A stretch of 7,274 nt of DNA from Verrucomicrobiota bacterium. GTDB taxonomy: Bacteria; Verrucomicrobiota; Verrucomicrobiae; Chthoniobacterales; UBA10450. Positions 1-4,965 of the stretch are shown in pieces; the stretch's first letter is position 1, and the number at the start of each line of letters is the position of its first letter. The notes beneath the pieces are model-generated. The model was not told where the DNA came from, did not search any database, and saw only the letters and a program-made list of their open reading frames with translations. Both the position numbers and the translations under genes were made by a program. Location: assembly GCA_005887855.1 (NCBI GenBank), contig VBQB01000166.1:1-7274 (forward strand), read 5' to 3'.

Positions 1-42
1 TTCTGCGTAAAGACAGCCAATTTGTTGACTTGGGATTTCTGA

Positions 43-213
43 TTTTTGCGCTCGCTATCTGGGCCAGCGATCCTGAATTTCGCCGAGAAATGTCCCGACG
101 TCGGAGATTGCGGGTGGGAAGAGGTGAGGGCGAACGGAACGGAGTCCACAAAACAGTTCTGCACCGCGCAGGTGTTCGATCGCGCGCCTACCGTGCTCGA
201 CGAAGAGTTTTGA
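43..213 (+). other. possible coding remnant (3' end of an unidentified gene)
   Basis: This frame is open from just after a stop at 40-42 to a TGA at 211-213 and encodes about 56 residues ending in APTVLDEEF. Roughly 70 % of its codons end in G or C by my hand count, which looks more like coding than the competing frame (30-224), whose product is Arg-rich and low-complexity. There is no ATG or GTG near the beginning; a TTG at 46 is the only early start, and no Shine-Dalgarno site is visible. I do not recognise the peptide. It may be the tail of a truncated gene or chance. It ends 61 bases before the next gene and is in a different frame from it. Confidence 0.2.
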
Positions 214-274
214 CGAAGGTATAGGGGGACCAAATACAACCAAACAAAAAGTCGATCTGAGTCAGGCGGCGGAC

Positions 275-928
275 ATGAGCGCCGAACAAAAAGGCGAACG
301 GATTCGCAAATCTCTTGCGAATTGCTCGGGCCTTCCGCCACACGAAAAGTCCTTGTTCTCACGGCAGAACGATTACTGGACCATTCGATATCACGGTCAC
401 GCCGCATTGCTTAAATCCACGCGCGGCCTGCACTATCTCGCCGTCTTGCTTCGCGATCCGGGACGTGAGTTCCATGTCAGGGAATTGCTCGCCCGCCCGA
501 TGGACGTATCAACTCCGGCTTCAGCAGTCGCCGCGGCTGGACGCGTCACGGGCGGACTCCATGCCGGCGTCCCAGTGTTGGACGCACAGGCTAAAGCAGA
601 ATACAAATGCAGGGTCAACGATCTGCGGCAAGACTTGAACCAAGCAAAACGATTCAACGATCTTCAGCGGAAGACCGAGGTTCAGAACGAGTTACACGCG
701 ATTGCCGACCATCTCGCCTCAGCGGTTGGACTCGGGGGCAGGGACCGCAAGACTTCCTCGGACGCCGAACGAGCGCGTTCTGCCGTGAGCAAATGTATTA
801 AGCAAGCCGTCCAAAAAATCGGCGAGGCAATCCCATCGCTGGGTTACCACTTGGCCGCTAGGATCAAAACTGGATACTTCTGCTCCTATAATCCGCACCC
901 GGATCGCTCAGTTGCCTGGAAGTTCTGA
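275..928 (+). CDS. free-standing C-terminal module of large signalling ATPase/regulator proteins
   Basis: The 217-residue product resembles the conserved C-terminal region that I recall at the end of large bacterial AAA-type ATPase, adenylate-cyclase-like and transcriptional regulator proteins. Residues about 27-73 form a block with DYWTIRYHGHAALLKSTRGL and LLRDPGREFHVREL, which looks like a winged-helix-type fold. A linker of about 25 residues follows. Residues about 99-217 then carry VLDAQAKAEYKCRVNDLRQD, a predicted coiled-coil helical stretch, AVGLGGRDRK, ERARSAVSKCIKQAVQKI and the end motif TGYFCSYNP...VAWKF. In those relatives the same order closes a protein many times longer. Here no ATPase or sensor domain precedes it, and the frame is open upstream only to a stop at 125-127. 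The ATG at 275 is the first in-frame start; its ribosome site (GGCGG) is weak. A role in protein interaction or DNA binding is inference. It is either a genuine small protein or the surviving end of a larger gene. Confidence 0.75.
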   Translation: MSAEQKGERIRKSLANCSGLPPHEKSLFSRQNDYWTIRYHGHAALLKSTRGLHYLAVLLRDPGREFHVRELLARPMDVSTPASAVAAAGRVTGGLHAGVPVLDAQAKAEYKCRVNDLRQDLNQAKRFNDLQRKTEVQNELHAIADHLASAVGLGGRDRKTSSDAERARSAVSKCIKQAVQKIGEAIPSLGYHLAARIKTGYFCSYNPHPDRSVAWKF

Positions 929-951
929 TTTTTTCTACCGCTTTCCGAGTT
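929..951 (+). other. T-rich end of the upstream gene, no hairpin
   Basis: A run of six T's follows the stop codon at 926-928, but no stem precedes it within the coding end, so I do not call a terminator here. The dyad repeats that start at 952 have only 5-6 bp stems and are not followed by T's. Confidence 0.2.
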
Positions 952-988
952 GTGACCCCGAAAGTCACAGTGTGACCCGGAAAGTCAC
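952..988. promoter_or_regulatory. two tandem 17-bp dyad repeats, 20-bp period; candidate operator
   Basis: Copy 1 (952-968) reads GTGACCCCGAAAGTCAC and copy 2 (972-988) GTGACCCGGAAAGTCAC, differing at one base. Each copy is itself a dyad (GTGAC, 7-base centre, GTCAC); in copy 1 the dyad extends to TGTGAC/GTCACA. The copies start exactly 20 bp apart, about two helical turns, so a bound protein would sit on the same DNA face. They lie about 106 bp before the secreted-protein start and just upstream of an AT-rich promoter-like stretch. This is the layout expected of a pair of dimeric regulator sites. The regulator is unknown; CRP is unlikely because the half-site spacing is 9 rather than 6. A mobile-element end is an alternative. 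Confidence 0.45.
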
Positions 989-992
989 GCCA

Positions 993-1019
993 TTAACATA
1001 AATAAGATAGTAATAAAAT
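993..1019 (+). promoter_or_regulatory. weak promoter candidate for the secreted-protein gene
   Basis: TTAACA (993-998) and TAAAAT (1014-1019) resemble sigma-70 -35 and -10 boxes. The 15-bp spacer is shorter than the preferred 17, so this is a weak match. It lies in a sharply AT-rich stretch, directly after the tandem dyads. A start point near 1025 would give a leader of roughly 70 nt. Confidence 0.3.
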
Positions 1020-1020
1020 C

Positions 1021-1094
1021 TCGCCCATCTTTTTAATGGGTGGAACCAAACTCAACAAAAAAAAACCAACAAAAAAAATCATCAGGAGTAACCA
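1021..1094 (+). promoter_or_regulatory. A-rich 5' leader with small hairpin and strong Shine-Dalgarno
   Basis: CCCAT (1024-1028) can pair with ATGGG (1036-1040) around a T-rich loop. It is followed by a leader made mostly of A and C with runs of nine and eight A's, which should be unstructured. AGGAG (1084-1088) sits six bases before the ATG at 1095 and is the best ribosome site among the intact genes here; it fixes the start. An unstructured A-rich leader with a strong ribosome site suggests efficient translation. Confidence 0.45.
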
Positions 1095-1577
1095 ATGAAA
1101 AAATTAAGTATTCTCACCTGTACCATGATTGCCCTCGGCTTCATGGCTATCACCGTTCTCGCCCAGAATGCGCACTTTATGCGCTGTGACAGTAGCGTCG
1201 CCAGCAACGGCGACCTCAGCGTGTCGTTCCGGATTGCGGGACTCGGTGCGGGAGCATCGGACACGATAACTGCTACCACCACCGCGACCTCCACCTGGGG
1301 CTGCCTGAACGGTGGTCAGCAATGCCCCAATGCAGCGAATAAATTCACCACTTCGGAGCAACTCAGCGGAGATCTGACCGTCACGGCCGGACACAATGGG
1401 TCTGCCTCGGGGACTATCAGCCTCAGACCAGCGAGACCGACTAACTTCTGCCCGCATGGGCAAACGATGGTCTTGATCTCGGTGACGTACAGTGACGTCA
1501 CGCTGACCAATAGCGCTACCAGCGACACCTGTACAACCGACGGAGGTTCGGCGAACTTCTTCCCGCAGTGTCCGTAA
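1095..1577 (+). CDS. small secreted Cys-containing beta-rich protein, function unknown
   Basis: The 160-residue product starts with a clear Sec signal peptide: MKK, a hydrophobic core at about residues 4-22, and a likely signal peptidase I site after VLA at residue 23, before Gln24. The mature part of about 137 residues is rich in Ser, Thr, Gly and Asn, has alternating beta-strand-like segments (DLSVSFRIAGLG, MVLISVTYSDVTLT) and six cysteines (31, 70, 77, 119, 146, 159), enough for three disulfides. The order AHF...SVSFRIAGLG...CLNGG..CPNAANK...CPHGQTMVLISVTY resembles, from memory, a family of small exported proteins of unknown function in soil bacteria. There is no lipobox, sortase motif or anchor, so it is probably periplasmic or released. 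It appears to be a single-gene unit with its own leader and a hairpin-rich 3' side. Confidence 0.8.
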   Translation: MKKLSILTCTMIALGFMAITVLAQNAHFMRCDSSVASNGDLSVSFRIAGLGAGASDTITATTTATSTWGCLNGGQQCPNAANKFTTSEQLSGDLTVTAGHNGSASGTISLRPARPTNFCPHGQTMVLISVTYSDVTLTNSATSDTCTTDGGSANFFPQCP

Positions 1578-1581
1578 GCTA

Positions 1582-1646
1582 AAGCCTGCAAAGGCTCTTC
1601 ACGGTAGGTAGGCACCGCCGCCTACTCTGACGGAGAGGGCAGGCTT
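1582..1646 (+). other. long imperfect stem-loop in the 3' region of the secreted-protein gene
   Basis: Three nested helices can be drawn by hand. AAGCCTGC (1582-1589) pairs with GCAGGCTT (1639-1646), CTCTTC (1595-1600) with GGAGAG (1632-1637, one G-U), and GTAGGC (1608-1613) with GCCTAC (1620-1625) around a six-base loop. The result is one extended arm of about 20 pairs starting five bases after the stop codon. A small alternative hairpin (AGCC 1583-1586 with GGCT 1593-1596) would compete with it. It could be a stabilising 3' UTR, part of a small RNA ending at the next hairpin, or a dispersed palindromic element. Confidence 0.4.
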
Positions 1647-1656
1647 GGTGCAAGAG

Positions 1657-1709
1657 GCCCCGAGTACTCTCGGCTAAAGCGGTCGAGAGTACCGGGGCTA
1701 ATTTCTCTG
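1657..1709 (+). terminator. strong 15-bp hairpin with moderately U-rich tail
   Basis: The left arm at 1657-1672 pairs with 1684-1698, giving 15 pairs with a single bulged A at 1663 and an 11-base loop. The segment after it (1699-1709, TAATTTCTCTG) is pyrimidine-rich but not a pure T run. The position, 80 bases after the secreted-protein stop, fits a terminator. The minus-strand side lacks a T run, so termination of the minus-strand sucC remnant is less likely. Confidence 0.45.
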
Positions 1710-1721
1710 TCGGGTAGCGGG

Positions 1722-1746
1722 GCACGGGCAAAGGCTTTGCCGGTGC
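1722..1746. repeat. near-perfect palindrome
   Basis: GGCAAAG (1727-1733) and CTTTGCC (1735-1741) are exact inverted copies around one G, and GCAC/GTGC extend the symmetry on both sides across a single G-G mismatch. The one-base centre makes a DNA-binding site or cruciform more natural than an RNA hairpin, though a hairpin with a few unpaired central bases is possible. It lies between the terminator-like hairpin and the end of the minus-strand sucC remnant. Confidence 0.35.
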
Positions 1747-1799
1747 TGGTTAGCTAACGGCTCATCTATTCTTCGTCGCGTCGAACGTTTTTGGAGTTC

Positions 1800-2112
1800 T
1801 TAAGCGGCGGCCTGCTGCTGGTTAGCAACCGCAACGACCTTTTCGGTGGCATCCTTCATACCGTCGGCGACGGTGAAGTTAAGACCCGAATCGCGCAGTA
1901 CGCGCTGCCCCTCCTCGACGTTCGTACCTTCGAGGCGGACGACGATCGGGGCCTTAACGCCGATGTCCTTGGCGGCGTCGACCACGCCGCGCGCGACCAT
2001 GTCGCAGCGGACGATTCCGCCGAAGATGTTGATGAGTACAGCCCGCACGTGCTCGTCGGCGAGGAGGGATGCGGAAGGTCGCCTCGACGCGCTTCTGAGA
2101 AATGGCGGAAGC
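1800..2112 (-). pseudogene. sucC: sucC fragment: C-terminal part of succinyl-CoA ligase beta subunit, frameshifted
   Basis: Read on the minus strand, 2066 to 1800 encodes the end of SucC, the ADP-forming succinyl-CoA synthetase beta subunit of the TCA cycle. The family motifs VLINIFGGIVRCD and VRLEGTNVEEGQ are intact and the frame ends in a TAA at 1802-1800. Homology continues upstream as QKRVEATFRI, but in another frame: one extra base in the ATCCCTCCTC stretch near 2066 breaks the junction to LLADEHVRAV. Beyond about 2112 nothing resembles SucC; the frame there runs back to an ATG at 2172 with an unrelated N-terminus (MSKTTKDVAVV). The ATP-grasp domain, about three quarters of the normal length of roughly 390 residues, is absent, and sucD does not follow. 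The fragment cannot make an active ligase. The preserved end suggests recent duplication or rearrangement; a sequencing error could explain the frameshift but not the missing domain. Confidence 0.8.
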
Positions 2113-2282
2113 CTTTTTGTAACGATATAGACGGTGTTGAACAACGGCCACGTCTTTCGTGGTTTTACTCATCCGTTTAACCCGCATTGTCAGCGCGCAC
2201 TGCACGAAGGAATGCAAGAAATTTCCGTAGAAGACTCGATTACAAACTCGCAATTGGCCCTCATTGATTACAAGCTGAAGCG

Positions 2283-4844
2283 ATGGCGGATGTACTCACT
2301 CCCATGATGCAGCAGTACCGGCGGGTGCGCGGCAGCATCCCCGCCGATACGCTTTTGCTCTTTCGCCTGGGAGATTTTTACGAACTGTTTTTTGAGGACG
2401 CAAAGGAGGCGGCGACCCTGCTCAACGTCGCTCTGACCAAGCGTAATGGCGTGCCAATGTGCGGCATGCCCTATCACGCGGCCCCGAGTTATATTGCTAA
2501 GCTGATCAAGGCCGGGCGCCGGGTCGCGATCTGCGATCAAACCAGCGAGCCGCAGCCCGGTAAAATCGTCTCGCGCGACATCACGCAAATCATCAGTGCA
2601 GGCACGGTGAGCGACCTCGATCTGCTGGAATCCAAACGTGCGAATTATCTCGGCGCGGTCTTTGCCGATGGCGACGTGTTTGGATTCGCGTATGCAGACC
2701 TGAGCACAGGCGAGTTCCGGTTGACGCAAGTGCAAGATCGGCAATCCCTCCTCGACGAGTTGGCGCGTGTTTCACCGTCGGAACTTCTTGTTAGCGACGA
2801 GCAGAAGCAGCAGTTCGCGAAAATCGCCAGCGTGCTCGGCTACGACGCTTACGCATTTCTGCCGGAACAAGCGGCCTTCACTTTGTGCGAACATTTTAAG
2901 ATCAAATCACTCGACGGTTTCGGCTGCGCGCAAATGCCGGCGGCCGTCGCCGCCGCCGGTGCCATCGTTCATTACCTGAAGCACCAGCTTCGGCGAAACA
3001 TCGATCATCTCACCTCACTGCGCTGCGATGCGCCGGCGCATTACGTTGTACTTGACGCCGCCACGCAAGCCAACCTCGAGCTGGTTGAATCGCGCAGCGC
3101 GCGGGACACCAGCCTGCTCGCGGTGCTCGATCGCACGGTCACGCCGATGGGCGGGCGCAGACTGCGCGCGTGGATTTTGCAACCGCTGCGCAACCCTACG
3201 GAGCTGGAATACCGCCAGCAAATGATCGCCGATTTGTTGCAGGAGCCGGATTTGCTCGCATCACTGCGCGCTTCGCTCAAGTCGATCCGCGACATCGAGC
3301 GCGCAGCGGGACGATTAAGCCAAGCGTCGGGCAACGCGCGCGATCTCGTCGCGCTCAAAACTTCGTTCGAGCAAATCCCTCAATTGAAAAGCGAGCTGCA
3401 AAAACTGATCGACCGGATTGGCTTTGGTAGAGCGCGACCTGAGCCTGTCCTGAGCGAAGCCGAAGGACGCGGCTCGACGATTGCGGAACAAACCGAGGAG
3501 TCCTTCGACCCTGGCCTGCCACAGCGATTGCAAAACGAAATTCACGAAATGCCAAGGCTTGCCGAGAAGCTAACTCGCGCAGTGGTTGATGATCCACCGC
3601 TGCCGCTGAAGGAAGGCGGAATCTTTCGCGACGGCTACGATGTCGATCTTGACTCGTTGCGCCAGGCATCGCACGACGGCAAAAATTGGATCAGCCAATT
3701 GCAGGAACGGGAGATCGGGGCCACCGGCATCAAGTCGCTCAAGGTGCGTTACAACTCAGTCTTTGGTTATTTCATTGAAATCACAAAGTCGAATCTGGTA
3801 AACGTGCCAGCGCATTACACGCGCAAGCAAACAACCGTCGGCGGCGAGCGATTCGTAACGCCCGAACTAAAGGAGATGGAGGCAAAAATCCTTGGGGCGG
3901 ACGAACGTGCGCGCCAACTCGAGTATCAACTTTTCCAAAAGTTGCGCGACGAGACTCTGCGCGAGCTGGAATTGATTCAGCAAACTGCGACTGCGATTGC
4001 AATTGTCGATGTCGTCTGCGCGCTCGCGGAAACAGCACGGCTCTTCCGTTATTGCCGGCCGATGCTGAACGAAACGTTTCGGCTTGTTATCAAAGATGGG
4101 CGACATCCGGTGCTCGATCAAAATTTGGTGGAAGAGAAGTTTGTACCTAACGACACATCGCTGGACGGCGAGAATATGCGGCTGGCGGTAATCACTGGAC
4201 CGAACATGGCGGGCAAATCCACCTACATCCGCCAGGTCGCGTTGATTGTACTGATGGCGCAGATCGGCAGCTTCGTTCCGGCTGAAAGCGCAGAGATCGG
4301 GCTGGTTGATCGCATTTTCACCCGCGTCGGGGCGAATGATGACCTTTCGCGCGGGCAATCGACTTTCATGGTCGAGATGAATGAAACCTCGAACATCGTA
4401 AATAACGCAACGGAGCGAAGTCTCGTCATTCTGGATGAGATCGGCCGCGGAACATCGACATTCGACGGACTCTCGATCGCATGGAGTGTAGCGGAGTTTC
4501 TGCACGATAAAATCAAAGCGCGCACCCTCTTCGCAACCCATTATCACGAGCTGACCAAACTCGCGGAGGAGCGCGCCGGCGTGTGCAATTTCAACGTTGC
4601 CGTGCGTGAGTGGAACGATCAGATTATTTTTCTGCGTAAGATCGTGCCGGGCGGGGCGGACAAGAGCTACGGCATCCAGGTCGCGCGTCTGGCCGGCTTG
4701 CCGAAGGAAATTCTCGATCGAGCAAAGGACATCTTATCACACCTCGAGACGCCGAACGGCGCCCTGTCGCGCCCGCTGAGAACGAAAAAGCGAAGACCGA
4801 CGAGCGAGACCAAGCCGGAAAAGCCACAATTGGATCTGCTATAG
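2283..4844 (+). CDS. mutS: DNA mismatch repair protein MutS
   Basis: The 853-residue product is a full-length MutS, which recognises mispaired bases and small loops in new DNA and, through ATP-driven clamp formation, recruits MutL. The mismatch-binding Phe-X-Glu is F32-Y33-E34 in GDFYELF. Connector, lever and clamp regions follow, with the clamp segment VRYNSVFGYFIEITKS at about 486-502. The ATPase domain has Walker A GPNMAGKST (639-647; most relatives have GPNMGGKST), the DLSRGQSTFMVEM signature, Walker B LVILDE with D718-E719, and the FATHYHEL histidine loop near 750. After the helix ending near LSHLET the tail is basic and low-complexity and closes with QLDLL (849-853), matching the beta-clamp-binding consensus seen in MutS proteins. 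A Pro/Glu-rich insertion lies at about 380-410. The ATG is the first after an in-frame stop at 2265-2267; its ribosome site is weak (GAAG close to the start). mutL is not adjacent. Confidence 0.98.
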   Translation: MADVLTPMMQQYRRVRGSIPADTLLLFRLGDFYELFFEDAKEAATLLNVALTKRNGVPMCGMPYHAAPSYIAKLIKAGRRVAICDQTSEPQPGKIVSRDITQIISAGTVSDLDLLESKRANYLGAVFADGDVFGFAYADLSTGEFRLTQVQDRQSLLDELARVSPSELLVSDEQKQQFAKIASVLGYDAYAFLPEQAAFTLCEHFKIKSLDGFGCAQMPAAVAAAGAIVHYLKHQLRRNIDHLTSLRCDAPAHYVVLDAATQANLELVESRSARDTSLLAVLDRTVTPMGGRRLRAWILQPLRNPTELEYRQQMIADLLQEPDLLASLRASLKSIRDIERAAGRLSQASGNARDLVALKTSFEQIPQLKSELQKLIDRIGFGRARPEPVLSEAEGRGSTIAEQTEESFDPGLPQRLQNEIHEMPRLAEKLTRAVVDDPPLPLKEGGIFRDGYDVDLDSLRQASHDGKNWISQLQEREIGATGIKSLKVRYNSVFGYFIEITKSNLVNVPAHYTRKQTTVGGERFVTPELKEMEAKILGADERARQLEYQLFQKLRDETLRELELIQQTATAIAIVDVVCALAETARLFRYCRPMLNETFRLVIKDGRHPVLDQNLVEEKFVPNDTSLDGENMRLAVITGPNMAGKSTYIRQVALIVLMAQIGSFVPAESAEIGLVDRIFTRVGANDDLSRGQSTFMVEMNETSNIVNNATERSLVILDEIGRGTSTFDGLSIAWSVAEFLHDKIKARTLFATHYHELTKLAEERAGVCNFNVAVREWNDQIIFLRKIVPGGADKSYGIQVARLAGLPKEILDRAKDILSHLETPNGALSRPLRTKKRRPTSETKPEKPQLDLL
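3438..3467 (+). repeat. 30-bp dispersed-repeat-like segment carried in frame inside mutS
   Basis: These ten codons encode PEPVLSEAEG (MutS residues 386-395). The DNA, CCTGAGCCTGTCCTGAGCG followed by AAGCCGAAGGA, closely resembles a short repeat that I recall scattered through many environmental bacterial genomes, where its frames give peptides such as SEVEG, LRSGQA and FAQDR. Here two other frames give LRLRSGQA and FAQDRLRS, supporting the identification. It falls in the lever region, where other MutS proteins have a short connection, and keeps the frame because its length is a multiple of three. Only one copy is present in this window, so its repeat status rests on recollection. Confidence 0.6.
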
Positions 4845-4896
4845 CTAGAGGCGATTGGCCATCACCCGGCGCGAAACCAGTCCAACGGACGGCTCG

Positions 4897-4913
4897 GGTG
4901 GACCCCACCTTTT
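4897..4913 (+). terminator. weak terminator candidate after mutS
   Basis: GGTGG (4897-4901) can pair with CCACC (4905-4909) around a three-base loop, followed directly by TTTT (4910-4913). The stem is only five pairs, so termination would be inefficient. It lies about 50 bases after the mutS stop and just before the promoter candidate of the next gene. Confidence 0.3.
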
Positions 4914-4916
4914 GCG

Positions 4917-4945
4917 CTGACGTCGCACCACTGGGAAACTATAAT
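4917..4945 (+). promoter_or_regulatory. sigma-70-like promoter for the TPR gene
   Basis: A perfect -10 box TATAAT (4940-4945) is preceded by CTGACG (4917-4922; four of six matches to TTGACA) at the ideal 17-bp spacing. Transcription would start near 4952, only about 14 bases before the ATG at 4966. No Shine-Dalgarno site is present in that short leader, so translation may be nearly leaderless. The position suggests the TPR gene is transcribed separately from mutS. Confidence 0.55.
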
Positions 4946-4965
4946 CCTCGACACAGGCACTTATC

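Noticed and set aside
30..224. 64-residue open frame on the plus strand
   Set aside because: The product is Arg-rich and low-complexity, with no ribosome site; the overlapping frame 43-213 looks more like coding.
952..988. Start of a CRISPR array
   Set aside because: There are only two units with a 3-base gap and no spacers of the usual length, and no cas genes nearby.
951..989. CRP-type binding sites (TGTGA...TCACA)
   Set aside because: The half-sites are 9 bases apart instead of the 6 needed for CRP, so only the half-site letters match.
1791..2180. 129-residue plus-strand open frame
   Set aside because: It overlaps the clear sucC homology on the minus strand and encodes an Asp/Arg-rich complement with no known similarity.
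3867..4547. 226-residue open frame on the minus strand
   Set aside because: It lies entirely antisense to the ATPase half of mutS, has no ribosome site and no recognisable domain; it is a shadow of a GC-rich conserved gene.
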